Assembly (NCBI GenBank): GCA_036388855.1
Contig: DASVRA010000017.1
Location: 50,388 to 114,387, forward strand
Origin: DASVRA01 sp036388855
Lineage (GTDB): Bacteria > Pseudomonadota > Alphaproteobacteria > Caulobacterales > Caulobacteraceae
Length of the DNA stretch: 64,000 nt
Direction of reading: 5' to 3'
Position 1 is the stretch's first letter. Each line of letters starts with the position of its first letter. Shown here piece by piece: positions 50,666-60,568 of the stretch. The notes under the pieces were generated by a model that saw only the letters and a list, made by a program, of their open reading frames with translations, ran no database searches and was not told where the DNA came from. Position numbers and translations under genes: made by a program.

Positions 50666-52177
50666 ATGAGCGACGACGCCACCCCACGCCTGAACCTGCC
50701 CTACCTCGCCGCGGCCCAGGCGCAGAAGCACGTCACCGTCAACGAGGCGCTCAGCCTTCTGGACGGGCTGGTGCAGACCGCCGCCGAGAGCCGTGCGACC
50801 GCGGCGCAGCCGGGGTCGCCGGCGGACGGGGCGCTCTACATCCTGCCCGCCGGCGCGACCGGCGCGGCCTGGGCGGGCAAGCCGGTCGACACCCTGATGC
50901 GGTTCGAGGCGGGGGCGTGGAAGACGATCGCGCCGCAGGAGGGGCTGCTGGTGTTCGTCAAGGACGAGGACCTGCTGGTGGTCCATGACGGCTCCGGCTG
51001 GCGCGGCGCGGCGCCGGGCGAGCTGCAGAACCTCAGCCGCCTCGGGGTCGGCACGGCGGCGGACGCGGTCAATCCGTTCGCGGCCAAGCTGAACAAGGCG
51101 CTGTGGACGGCGAAGACGGCGTCCGAGGGCGGGGACGGGGACCTGCGCTATACGATGAACAAGGAGGGCGCGGCCGACGTGCTGTCGCTGCTGCTGCAGA
51201 GCGGCTTCTCCGGCCGGGCGGAGCTGGGGCTGATCGGGGACGACGACCTGACGCTGAAGGTGTCGGCGGACGGGTCGAGCTGGACCACGGCCCTGAGCGT
51301 GGACCGCACGAGCGGGCAGGTGACGGCGGCCAAGGGGCTGGCGCGGGTGCAGACCGACGTGTTCACCGCCAACGGAACCTACGCCGTACCGGCCTGGGCC
51401 AAGCGGCTGGAGGTCGTCTGCGTCGGCGCGGGCGGCGGGGGCGGCTCGGGCGCGGCGGGGGACGCCACGTCCACGCGCGTGGGCGGCTCGGGCGGCGGCG
51501 GCGGCGGACGGGCCAGCGAGACCTTCGCGGCGGCCGACCTCGCCGTCAGCTTGACGGTGAGCATAGGCGCGGGCGGCGCGGGCGCGGCTGGCGTGACCGG
51601 GGCTTCCAGCGGCTTGGGCGCCGGCTCCGGCGGCGACAGCTCGGTATCGAGCGGCGGCACGGTGATCCTGAGGGGCGGCGGCGGAACCGGAGGCGCGGGC
51701 GGCGCGACCGTGGCCGGTACGGGCGTCGGCGGCGGCGCGGGCGACTTCGCGGGCAACGCCAGCGGGGCCAACACTGCCGCGGAGCCAGCGGGCTCCGGCG
51801 GCTCCTCCACGGGTAGGGCGCCCGGAGGCGGCGGCGCGGGCGGAGCGGTGACTACCGGCTCGGCGGCGCGCTCGGGCGGCGGGGGCGGCGACGGCTATGC
51901 GGTGGGTGCGCCCACACGCTCGGCGGCGGGGGGCGCGGGCGGCACGGCGGCGGCCGGAGACCCAGGCGCGGCGGGCGCGGCCAAGGCCTGGACCCGGGGC
52001 GCGGGCGGCGGAGGCGGCGGCGGCAAGGCGAACACGGCCGGCGCCGGAGGGGCGGGAGGCGCGGGCGGCGCGCCTGGCGGCGCCGGCGGCGGCGGCGGCG
52101 CATGCCGCAACACCTCCACCAGCGGCGGGGGCGGAGCGGGCGCGCGTGGGGAGGTTTGGATCACCGCGCTCGGGTGA
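50666..52177 (+). CDS. DUF2793 / glycine-rich phage tail-fibre-like protein
   Basis: 503 residues from the ATG at 50666. Residues 1-110 (RLNLPYLAAAQAQKHVTVNE then ALSLLDGLVQTA) are DUF2793, found in phage and gene-transfer-agent tail fibres. The middle (about 140-230) resembles a tail-fibre connector. The C-terminal ~270 residues, from FTANGTYAVPAWAKRLEVVC, are extremely glycine/alanine-rich and end VWITALG, as in phage tail glycine-rich domains. No other phage structural genes are adjacent, so it is an orphan. Confidence 0.8.
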   Translation: MSDDATPRLNLPYLAAAQAQKHVTVNEALSLLDGLVQTAAESRATAAQPGSPADGALYILPAGATGAAWAGKPVDTLMRFEAGAWKTIAPQEGLLVFVKDEDLLVVHDGSGWRGAAPGELQNLSRLGVGTAADAVNPFAAKLNKALWTAKTASEGGDGDLRYTMNKEGAADVLSLLLQSGFSGRAELGLIGDDDLTLKVSADGSSWTTALSVDRTSGQVTAAKGLARVQTDVFTANGTYAVPAWAKRLEVVCVGAGGGGGSGAAGDATSTRVGGSGGGGGGRASETFAAADLAVSLTVSIGAGGAGAAGVTGASSGLGAGSGGDSSVSSGGTVILRGGGGTGGAGGATVAGTGVGGGAGDFAGNASGANTAAEPAGSGGSSTGRAPGGGGAGGAVTTGSAARSGGGGGDGYAVGAPTRSAAGGAGGTAAAGDPGAAGAAKAWTRGAGGGGGGGKANTAGAGGAGGAGGAPGGAGGGGGACRNTSTSGGGGAGARGEVWITALG

Positions 52178-52385
52178 GCGGCCGCAACGAGCCGGCGGAC
52201 GGGCGGCGAAGAAATCGCCGTTACTGCTGGGAGCGGGGGGTAGCTGGCGGCTGGGCGCCGACGCGCTCTACGGCGCTCTAGACAACAACAGCGTGGCGGG
52301 GAGCGGGCGACTTCGTGCTTTAGGCGCGGTTGACACACCCAGCCTGAGCCGCCCCTGTAGCGGCATCATCCACGGCGGGGCGTCC

Positions 52386-53681
52386 ATGCGAAGCAGGTTC
52401 TTCTATCTGGTTCTCGGCGCGATGGCGCTGGGGATCCTGGTCGGCTTCCTCTGCAATCAATTCCTGGCGCCCGACCAGGCGGCAACCGTCGCGACCTGGT
52501 TCAAGGTGATCACCGACGCCTTCCTGCGGCTGATCAAGATGATCATCGCGCCGCTGGTGTTCACCACTCTGGTGGCCGGGATCGCGCACATGGGCGACGC
52601 GGCCAGCGTGGGCCGGGTGGGGGTGAAGACCATCGGCTGGTTCATCCTGGCCTCGATCGTCTCGCTGACGATCGGCCTGTTGATGGTGCACCTGCTGCAA
52701 CCCGGCGTGGGGCTGAACCTGGCGCTGCCGACGGAAGGGCCCGGCGCGACGGTGGACGCCACCAAGTTCACCATCCAGGAGTTCGTCACCCACCTGTTCC
52801 CGCGCTCGATCTTCGAGGCGATGGCGAACAACGAGATCCTGCAGATCGTGGTGTTCTCGGTCTTCGTCGGCACCGCGGTGGCCGCGGTGGACGACCGGGC
52901 GCCGCAGGTGTTGAGCCTGGTCGAGCAGGGCGCGGCGATCATGCTCAAGGTCACCGGCTATGTGATGCTGCTGGCGCCGCTCGCGATCTTCGCGGCCCTG
53001 GCCGACACGGTGACGCGCTACGGGCTCGAGATCCTGCTCACCTACGGCAAGTTCGTGCTGGGCTTCTACGCCTCACTCGGGCTGCTGTGGCTGCTGCTGA
53101 TGGGCGTGGCGATCGCCTTCGCCGGGATGCGGGCGCTGAAGCTGTTCGGGCTGATCCGCGAGCCGGTGCTGCTGGCCTTCTCCACCGCCAGTTCCGAGGC
53201 CGCCTACCCGAAGACGCTGGAGATGCTGCAGAAGTGGGGGGTGTCGCGGCGGATCGTCAGCTTCGTCCTGCCGCTCGGCTACTCGTTCAACCTGGACGGG
53301 TCGATGATGTACTGCACCTTCGCCACCCTGTTCATCGCCCAGGCTTACGGCGTGCAGATGAGCATCGGTCAGCAGATCACTATGCTGCTGCTGCTGATGG
53401 TGACGTCCAAGGGCATGGCCGGGGTGCCGCGCGCCTCGCTGGTGGTGATCGCCGCGACGCTGGCGTACTTCGACCTGCCGGAAGCGGGGCTGGCGCTGAT
53501 CCTGGCGGTGGACCACCTGCTCGACATGGGCCGCTCGGCCACCAACGTGGTCGGCAACTCGGTGGCTTCGGTTGTGGTCGGCCGCTGGGAGGGCGAGATC
53601 GACGAGAGCGGCGGCAGCCCAGTTCCGGGCGATCCGCCGCCGCCTGATCCGCGCACGCCCGTGCCGGCGAACCCCGCTTAG
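52386..53681 (+). CDS. Dicarboxylate/amino acid:cation symporter (SDF family)
   Basis: 431 residues from MRSRFFYLVLGAMALGILVG. About eight membrane helices; the family motif YSFNLDGSMMYCTFATLFIA and the substrate-site region PRASLVVIAATLAYFDLPEA, LGLILAVDHLLDMGRS-like follow. The upstream 208 bases show no gene. It shares its stop-start junction with the next gene (TAGTG), indicating coupling. Substrate (C4-dicarboxylates vs glutamate) cannot be decided. Confidence 0.93.
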   Translation: MRSRFFYLVLGAMALGILVGFLCNQFLAPDQAATVATWFKVITDAFLRLIKMIIAPLVFTTLVAGIAHMGDAASVGRVGVKTIGWFILASIVSLTIGLLMVHLLQPGVGLNLALPTEGPGATVDATKFTIQEFVTHLFPRSIFEAMANNEILQIVVFSVFVGTAVAAVDDRAPQVLSLVEQGAAIMLKVTGYVMLLAPLAIFAALADTVTRYGLEILLTYGKFVLGFYASLGLLWLLLMGVAIAFAGMRALKLFGLIREPVLLAFSTASSEAAYPKTLEMLQKWGVSRRIVSFVLPLGYSFNLDGSMMYCTFATLFIAQAYGVQMSIGQQITMLLLLMVTSKGMAGVPRASLVVIAATLAYFDLPEAGLALILAVDHLLDMGRSATNVVGNSVASVVVGRWEGEIDESGGSPVPGDPPPPDPRTPVPANPA

Positions 53682-54910
53682 TGCGCACCCAGCGCTTCTC
53701 CTTCCCCGGCCACTCGGGCGCAACCCTCGACGCACGGCTGGAGCTGCCGGAGGGCGCGGCGCGCGGGACGGCGCTGTTCGCCCACTGCTTCACCTGCGGC
53801 AAGGACAGCCTCGCCGCCAGCCGCGTTTCGCGGGCGCTGGCGGAGCGGGGAATCGCCACGCTCAGGTTCGACTTCACCGGCCTGGGCGGCAGCGAGGGCG
53901 ACTTCGGCAACACGGGCTTCTCCTCCAATGTCGCCGACCTGGTCGCCGCCGCCGATCACCTGCGCGCGGCGGGGCGGCCCGTGGGTCTCCTGGTCGGCCA
54001 TAGCCTGGGCGGGGCGGCGGTGCTGGCGGCGGCGGAGAAGCTGCCCGAGGCGCGCGCGGTGATCACCATCGGCACGCCCTTCGATCCGGCCCATGTGCTG
54101 GAGTCGTTTGGGTCAGGCTTCGAACGCATCGAGCGCGAGGGACGGGCGGAGGTGACGCTCGGCGGGCGGGCCTTCAGCGTCGGGCGCGGGTTCATCGAGG
54201 ACCTCGCCGAGCAGCATCAGGCGGCGCGGATCGCGCGGCTCGGCCGGCCGCTGCTGGTCCTGCACGCGCCCAAGGACGAGGTGGTGGAGGTCTCCAACGC
54301 CCGCGCCATCTTCGACCACGCCCATCACCCGAAGAGCTTCGTGGCGCTCGACGGCGCCGACCACCTGCTGCGCCGGGCCCGCGATGCCGAGTTCGTGGCC
54401 TCGCTGGCGGCCGTCTGGGCGGATCGCTACGCCATGCCGGAGGCGGCGGCCGAGACGGCGGCTGAGGAGGGCGTGGTGCTGGTGGAGCCCACAGGCGAGG
54501 GGCGGTTCCAGCAGCGCATCCACTTCGGCCCGCACACGGTGATCACGGACGAGCCGCTGGGAATCGGAGGGCTAGGCTCCGGGCCGACACCCTACGATCT
54601 GCTGCTGGGGGCGCTGGGCGCCTGCACGGCCATGACGCTGAAGCTCTATGGCGAGCGCAAGGGCTGGCCGCTGGAGGGGCTGAAGGTGCGCCTGCGCCAC
54701 GAGCGCGTTCACGCGGGCGACTGCGCCGACTGCGAAACGCAGGATGGACACATCGAGCAGATCACCCGCGAGATCGAGCTGGACCGGGAGCTGGGCCAGG
54801 CGGAGGCCGCGAGGCTGCTGGAGATCGCTGACAAGTGCCCGGTGCACCGCACGCTGCACGGGGAGATCAAGGTGCGCACCCGGTTCGGCGGCGCCGGTGA
54901 AGCCAAGTAG
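53681..54910 (+). CDS. Alpha/beta hydrolase fused to OsmC domain
   Basis: 409 residues from a GTG overlapping the symporter stop by one base. Residues 1-260 are an alpha/beta hydrolase with nucleophile elbow VGHSLGGAAVL and DGADHLL near the catalytic His. Residues ~270-409 are an OsmC domain with LLLGALGACTAMTLKLYGER and ADKCPVHRTLHGE, carrying the two redox cysteines. Such fusions are recurrent, but the joint role (perhaps detoxifying an organic peroxide or a thioester) is unknown. Confidence 0.93.
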   Translation: MRTQRFSFPGHSGATLDARLELPEGAARGTALFAHCFTCGKDSLAASRVSRALAERGIATLRFDFTGLGGSEGDFGNTGFSSNVADLVAAADHLRAAGRPVGLLVGHSLGGAAVLAAAEKLPEARAVITIGTPFDPAHVLESFGSGFERIEREGRAEVTLGGRAFSVGRGFIEDLAEQHQAARIARLGRPLLVLHAPKDEVVEVSNARAIFDHAHHPKSFVALDGADHLLRRARDAEFVASLAAVWADRYAMPEAAAETAAEEGVVLVEPTGEGRFQQRIHFGPHTVITDEPLGIGGLGSGPTPYDLLLGALGACTAMTLKLYGERKGWPLEGLKVRLRHERVHAGDCADCETQDGHIEQITREIELDRELGQAEAARLLEIADKCPVHRTLHGEIKVRTRFGGAGEAK

Positions 54911-54973
54911 TCCACAAGCGCTGTGGCTTGCCGGCAGCGCGACTCAGGCGAGCGCTGTTATCCTGCATCCAAC

Positions 54974-54998
54974 GGAACAGCCGCCGCCCTCATTTGTT
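54974..54998 (+). promoter_or_regulatory. EcfG-type promoter of the single-domain response regulator
   Basis: GGAAC (54974-54978), 16 bases, TGTT (54995-54998); transcription would begin near 55005, 18 bases before the ATG. Spacing is the same as at the ecfG and 26529 promoters. Confidence 0.6.
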
Positions 54999-55022
54999 AG
55001 CCATGCTCTTAGGGCCGAAGGA

Positions 55023-55397
55023 ATGCAGGACGTGATGCACGCATTGGTGATCGAGGACGAAGCCCTGATCGGCATGTTCATCGGCGACCTGCTGGAGGAG
55101 ATCGGCTTCGAGACCGTCTCGTTGGCCACCACCAAGGCCGAGGCGCTGAGCCTGGCGCGGACCACGCGTCCCGACTTCATCGCATCCGACATCCGCCTGC
55201 CCGACGGCACCGGTGTCGAGGCGGTGCGCGAGATCGCCGACGCGCTCGGCGCCACGCCGGTGGTCTATGTCACCGCCAACCCCGACGAAGCCCCCAAGCC
55301 CCACTCGATCGTGTGCGAGAAGCCGGTGTCGGACCGGGCGCTGCGCGAGGCGGTGGAGCGGGCGATGGCCGAAGCGCGCGGCAAGCTGCCGAACTAG
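55023..55397 (+). CDS. Single-domain response regulator, probable stress regulon member
   Basis: 124 residues from the ATG at 55023 (a second ATG at 55035, with AGGA four bases upstream, gives 120). A receiver alone: ALVIEDEALIGMFIGDLLEE, phospho-Asp56 in FIASDIRLPDG, Thr in VYVTANPD and Lys in CEKPVSDRAL. It has no output domain, like SdrG/MrrA-type stand-alone receivers that modulate PhyR phosphorylation in alphaproteobacteria. An EcfG-type promoter lies directly upstream. Confidence 0.85.
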   Translation: MQDVMHALVIEDEALIGMFIGDLLEEIGFETVSLATTKAEALSLARTTRPDFIASDIRLPDGTGVEAVREIADALGATPVVYVTANPDEAPKPHSIVCEKPVSDRALREAVERAMAEARGKLPN

Positions 55398-55422
55398 GCG
55401 CTCCGCATTCGCCGGAAGGTGG

Positions 55423-55497
<75 letters not shown>

Positions 55498-55626
55498 CCT
55501 GGACTTGAGGAAGGCGCCATATAGCGGCGCCCGCCCCGGGGTGGAAGCCCCGTCGGCAAGGCCGCGGCAAGGACCCCAAGCGACCCGACTGATGCGAACG
55601 CGTAGCCGCTGGGCTAGACTGTAGCG

Positions 55627-55776
55627 ATGGACCAGCCGCCTCCGAAGCCGCCGGGCAAGCGCGCCGAAGACCAGCTCGGCGAGGACAAGCTCGCGCAGGC
55701 TCTGAGGGCGAACCTGAGGCGACGCAAGGCGGCCGCCAAAGCGGCCAAGCCTAGCGCGGAGCCGCCGGAGCGCTAG
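55627..55776 (+). CDS. Small basic hypothetical protein upstream of murA
   Basis: 49 residues: MDQPPPKPPGKRAEDQLGED, then KLAQALRANLRRRKAAAKAA and a PSAEPPER tail. Short proline-rich opening followed by a basic helix. It begins about 77 bases before murA and reads in the same direction; similar short proteins beside murA are common in Caulobacterales (inferred from memory, not searchable here). Function unknown. Confidence 0.6.
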   Translation: MDQPPPKPPGKRAEDQLGEDKLAQALRANLRRRKAAAKAAKPSAEPPER

Positions 55777-55852
55777 GCTTGCGCGCACCCCGGCCTGCTG
55801 TAGAACCGCCGGTTTCCGCAGCCTAGGGCTGGCTGCGGCGGCCAGGGGCTGA

Positions 55853-57142
<1,290 letters not shown>

Positions 57143-57143
57143 G

Positions 57144-57584
57144 GTGGCCCGCCAGCCCCAGCCCTTGCGCCTGCGGGCGGAGGACGCCGAGGACCTGAAG
57201 GTGGTCTCGGCGGCCTTGCAGGACGCGGTGGCCAAGGTTGGCGACATTCGTCACGACGCCCAGGCGCGGACGCTGACGATCGCCCTGAACCGCTTCCGCT
57301 GGGAGGATGAGCGCCGCCGCGAAAGGGTCCGCTCGGCGTTGCAACTCGGCGGCGTGCTGTCGGTGCAGGCGCGGCGGGTCAAGCGCGAACCGGCCGACGC
57401 GGTGGTGGAGCTGCTGGCGCTGGAGTTCCAGCCGGGGGAGGCGCCGGGCGGGGAGCTGACGGTCAGCTTCGCCGGGGGCGGCGACCTGCGCTGCCAGGTC
57501 GAGGCGGTGGACGCGGTGCTGGCGGACGTCTCGCCGCCCTGGCCGTCGCGCTCACGGCCGCGCCACGACCTGACGGGAAGCTGA
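57144..57584 (+). CDS. DUF2948 family protein
   Basis: 146 residues from a GTG. PLRLRAEDAEDLKVVSAALQ then VGDIRHDAQARTLTIALNRF and RWEDERRRERVRSAL are conserved in the family, which is restricted to alphaproteobacteria and regularly adjoins murA. It ends GGDLRCQVEAVDAVLADVS. Role is unknown. Confidence 0.9.
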   Translation: MARQPQPLRLRAEDAEDLKVVSAALQDAVAKVGDIRHDAQARTLTIALNRFRWEDERRRERVRSALQLGGVLSVQARRVKREPADAVVELLALEFQPGEAPGGELTVSFAGGGDLRCQVEAVDAVLADVSPPWPSRSRPRHDLTGS

Positions 57585-57585
57585 G

Positions 57586-58074
57586 GTGCCCGGTCCGGCA
57601 GGCGCCGCCGTCCACCGGATCGGCCGCATCGATTTCGACCCTGATTCGCTGACGGCCGGTTCTCCCGAGCAGGAGGAGGAGCGGCGAATCGCGGTCAAGG
57701 ACCTGCTGGCGGACAACTACTTCGAGCCGGAGGGCGCGCCCGGCGGCCCCTACGAACTCAAGCTCGGCTGTGCCGACAACCGGTTGGAGATTTCGGTCTC
57801 CGGACCGGACTTCGAGAAGCGCCACCTGCTGTCGCTGCAGCCGTTCCGCCGGATCATCCGCGACTATTTCATGGTCTGTGACAGCTACCGGGAGGCGGTG
57901 CGCGGCGCCTCGTCCCAGCAGATCGAGGCCTTGGACATGGGCCGGCGCGGGCTGCACAACGAAGGTTCCGAGCTACTGCGCGAGCGCCTCGCGGGCAAGG
58001 CGAAGACCGACCACGAGACGGCGCGACGGCTGTTCACCCTGCTGTGCGCGCTGCACTGGCGGGGGCTGATTTGA
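57586..58074 (+). CDS. UPF0262 family protein
   Basis: 162 residues from a GTG two bases after the previous stop. RIAVKDLLADNYFEPEG, then HLLSLQPFRRIIRDYFMVCD and MGRRGLHNEGSELLRERLAG are the family signatures. Alphaproteobacterial, of unknown function. It overlaps the phosphatase gene by 4 bases (TTGA), so translation is coupled. Confidence 0.92.
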   Translation: MPGPAGAAVHRIGRIDFDPDSLTAGSPEQEEERRIAVKDLLADNYFEPEGAPGGPYELKLGCADNRLEISVSGPDFEKRHLLSLQPFRRIIRDYFMVCDSYREAVRGASSQQIEALDMGRRGLHNEGSELLRERLAGKAKTDHETARRLFTLLCALHWRGLI

Positions 58075-58490
58075 GCGCCGAAGGGGAGCGGCCGCGTCGG
58101 GTGCTGTTCGCCTGCACCCTGAACCGCACCCGCTCGCCGCTGGCCGAGGCGCTGGCGCGGCTGGACCTAGGAGCACGGATGGAGTTCGAAAGCTGCGGAG
58201 CCGCGCCGGAGGACGAGTTCGACCCGTTCATGCTGGCGGTGCTGGCGGAGGCGGGCGCGCCGCTGCCGGACGACCCGGGGCGCGGGTTCGACGGCGTGCA
58301 CGGCGGCTACGACCTGGTGGTGGCGCTGACGGCGGAGGCGCGGGACCGGGCGGCGGCGGAAGGCTACCGCGTGGAGTACTGGCCCACGCCCGACCCGACC
58401 GGCGCGGAGGGCTCGCGCGAGCAGGTGCTGCAGACTTACCGCGACCTGCGCGATGGGCTGCGCGCCCGCATCCGGGCGCGGTTTTCGTGA
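58071..58490 (+). CDS. Low-molecular-weight phosphatase / arsenate-reductase-like protein
   Basis: 139 residues from a TTG. The CX5R loop is present as FACTLNRTRSPLAEALA (Cys and Arg, with the Asn/Ser following), and the general-acid Asp is likely in PTPDPTGAEGS. Single-domain and full length for the family. It may dephosphorylate tyrosine or act on arsenate; the operon context (UPF0262, infA) gives no clue. Confidence 0.88.
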   Translation: MSAEGERPRRVLFACTLNRTRSPLAEALARLDLGARMEFESCGAAPEDEFDPFMLAVLAEAGAPLPDDPGRGFDGVHGGYDLVVALTAEARDRAAAEGYRVEYWPTPDPTGAEGSREQVLQTYRDLRDGLRARIRARFS

Positions 58491-58531
58491 GCGGTTCGAC
58501 GCGCGGGGGCGTTGTGGGTTAAGGTGCGGCG

Positions 58532-58570
58532 ACGGCCCGCGGCCGACTCGGTCGCGCGGGCCGTTCTGTT
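58532..58570 (+). terminator. Rho-independent terminator before infA
   Basis: ACGGCCCGCG (58532-58541) and CGCGGGCCGT (58555-58564) form a 10-bp stem with a 13-base loop and are followed by TCTGTT. It ends the murA-to-phosphatase transcript 22 bases before the infA ATG, so infA probably depends on readthrough or a downstream start. Confidence 0.65.
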
Positions 58571-58591
58571 ATGGATTTGAGGCGAGGCTGC

Positions 58592-58813
58592 ATGGCCAAG
58601 GAAGAACTGCTGGAATTTCCGGGCACGGTCAGCGAACTGCTGCCCAACGCCACGTTCCGGGTGAAGCTGGAGCAGGGCGACCACGAGATCATCGCCCACA
58701 CCGCGGGCAAGATGCGCAAGAACCGCATCCGGGTTCTGGCAGGCGACAAGGTACTGGTCGAGATGACGCCCTACGACCTGACCAAGGGGCGGATCACCTA
58801 CAGGTTCAAGTGA
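58592..58813 (+). CDS. infA: Translation initiation factor IF-1
   Basis: 73 residues: MAKEELLEFPGTVSELLPNA, then GDHEIIAHTAGKMRKNRIRV and PYDLTKGRITYRFK. Full length, S1-like OB fold. The ATG at 58592 gives the conserved MAKEE opening; seven upstream in-frame residues were rejected. It assists 30S initiation. Confidence 0.98.
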   Translation: MAKEELLEFPGTVSELLPNATFRVKLEQGDHEIIAHTAGKMRKNRIRVLAGDKVLVEMTPYDLTKGRITYRFK

Positions 58814-58833
58814 GCCGCAAGCGCGCCTTGCGT

Positions 58834-58945
58834 GGTTCGAGACGCGCTCCCGCCGGAGCGCTCCTCACCCTGACGCGACATGGTGCTCGCCAACAAACAT
58901 CCCCATCCTGAGGAGCGGTCCGTTGGGACCGCGTCTGGAAGGACG
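58834..58945. repeat. Inverted pair of REP-like elements between infA and maf
   Basis: Element 1 (58834-58874) has GAGACGCG...CTCCTCACCCTGA; element 2 (58904-58945) reads ATCCTGAGGAGCGGTCC...GGACCGCGTCTGGAAGGAC in inverse order. The second element's AAGGA lies six bases before the GTG proposed as the maf start. Confidence 0.7.
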
Positions 58946-58949
58946 CACC

Positions 58950-59549
58950 GTGTCCCCCCCTGATACCTCAAACTCCCGCAACCGGCTCATCCTAGCCAGC
59001 GCCAGCCCACGGCGGCTGGAATTGTTGCGCCAGGCCGGGATCGAGCCGGACGCGGTGGAGCCGGGCGAGATCGACGAAACCGCATCGAAAGACGAGACGC
59101 CGCGGCGGCTGGCGCTGAGGCTGGCTGAGGCCAAGGCGGCCGCCGGGGCGTCGCGCTCACCCGGCGCATACGTGATCGGGTCGGACACGGTGGTGGCGGT
59201 GGGCCGGCGGGTGCTCGGCAAGGCCGCCGGCGAGGCTGAGGCGCGACGGTATCTGGAGCTGCTGTCGGGACGGGCGCACCGGGTGTTCACCGCGATCTGC
59301 GTCGTGGCGCCGGACGGGCGGAGCGCATCCCGGGTAGGCGAGGCTCGGCTACAGATGAAGCGGCTGACGGTGGACGAAATCGGCCGCTACGTTGAGAGCG
59401 GCGAATGGCGGGGCAAAGCCGGCGGCTACGGCGTTCAGGGCAGGGCGGGAGCGTTCGTCACCGCGCTCAGTGGCTCCTATACCGCCGTGGTCGGCCTGCC
59501 GCTGTATGAGACGCTCTGCCTGCTGGAAGGCCTGGGTTGGCGGCGGTGA
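58950..59549 (+). CDS. maf: Maf family nucleoside-triphosphate pyrophosphatase
   Basis: 199 residues from a GTG with AAGGA six bases upstream, supplied by the adjacent repeat. LILASASPRRLELLRQAG is the Maf opening; GSDTVVAVGRRVLGKAAGEA and ISG-like YLELLSGRAHRVFTA follow. Family members hydrolyse non-canonical NTPs. Upstream in-frame residues from 58923 fall within repeat DNA and were excluded. The next gene overlaps it by 4 bases. Confidence 0.93.
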   Translation: MSPPDTSNSRNRLILASASPRRLELLRQAGIEPDAVEPGEIDETASKDETPRRLALRLAEAKAAAGASRSPGAYVIGSDTVVAVGRRVLGKAAGEAEARRYLELLSGRAHRVFTAICVVAPDGRSASRVGEARLQMKRLTVDEIGRYVESGEWRGKAGGYGVQGRAGAFVTALSGSYTAVVGLPLYETLCLLEGLGWRR

Positions 59550-60568
59550 GCCGGCGGTTCTACCTCGATGCCTCCCCGGGTGAGCGGCGGGCGGTGGTGA
59601 CCCTGGACGGCAAACCCGAGCGGCTGATCGTCGAGCGCGACGGCGAGGCCTCCCGCGCGCGGCTGGGGGCGCGCTACGCCGCGCGCGTCCGGCAGATCGA
59701 GCCGGGGCTGGGACTGGCGTTCCTGGACCTCGGTGAGGACGGGGAGGCCGTCGTTCCCCTCGGCCGCCATGGCATAGCCGAAGGCATGGCGGTCGAGGCC
59801 GAGATCGTGGCCGAGGCCCGGCGCGGCAAGACGGCCACGGCCGGCTACGGCGGACCGACGCCGCACCCGATTGGTTTGATCCGCCCGGGGCCAACCGCCG
59901 CCGAGCGGCTGCGCGATCTGTCGATGGGCGCCGCGATCATAGAGGGAGAGGCGGCGAGCGAGGCGGCCGATGTGGCCGAAGAGGCGGTGCTGGAGGTCGA
60001 GCATCCGCTGCCTGGCGGCGGTTCGATCGCGGTCGAACCGACGCGCGCGCTCGTGGCTGTCGATGTGGACGTGGGCGCGAAAGGCGGCGGCGACGCCGGG
60101 CGCCTGGCGCGGCAGGTGAACCAGGCTGCGGTGGCGGAGGCGGCGCGGCTCTTGCGCCTGAAGGCGCTGGGCGGGCTAGTGGTGTTCGACGTGGTCGGCA
60201 AGGGTCAAGACGGCGAAGCGCTCACAGCCGCCGCGCGCAAGGCTTTCGCCCCGGACGAGCCCGGCGTCGTTTATGGCCCGGTGAGCAAACTCGGCACGCT
60301 TACGCTAGCCCTGCCGCGGCGGTGGCGACCGACGCTCGAAGCGCTGGCCGACGCAGGTGGAACCCTGACGCCGCGGACGCTGGCGCAGCGGCTCGTGCGT
60401 GCGCTTGAACGGGAGGGGAGGGCCGATCCCGGCGCGAGGCTGGAGGCGGTCTGCGCGTCCGTTGTGGCCGGCGAGCTGCGGCCGCTGGCGGCGCAACTGG
60501 GGCCGCGCTTTAGAGTGCGGGAGGAGGTTGGCAGGGTGGCCGGGGATGCCGATATCCGCAGCCTATGA
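59546..60568 (+). CDS. Compact ribonuclease E/G family protein
   Basis: 340 residues from a GTG overlapping maf (GTGA). An S1-like N-terminal domain (ARYAARVRQIEPGLGLAFLD) leads to the catalytic region ALVAVDVDVGAKGGG, then ARLLRLKALGGLVVFDVVGKG, matching the two Mg-binding aspartates of RNase E/G. It is shorter than RNase G (about 490) and lacks the small C-terminal domain and zinc link. Probably a minor RNase or an rRNA-processing enzyme. Confidence 0.88.
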   Translation: MSRRFYLDASPGERRAVVTLDGKPERLIVERDGEASRARLGARYAARVRQIEPGLGLAFLDLGEDGEAVVPLGRHGIAEGMAVEAEIVAEARRGKTATAGYGGPTPHPIGLIRPGPTAAERLRDLSMGAAIIEGEAASEAADVAEEAVLEVEHPLPGGGSIAVEPTRALVAVDVDVGAKGGGDAGRLARQVNQAAVAEAARLLRLKALGGLVVFDVVGKGQDGEALTAAARKAFAPDEPGVVYGPVSKLGTLTLALPRRWRPTLEALADAGGTLTPRTLAQRLVRALEREGRADPGARLEAVCASVVAGELRPLAAQLGPRFRVREEVGRVAGDADIRSL

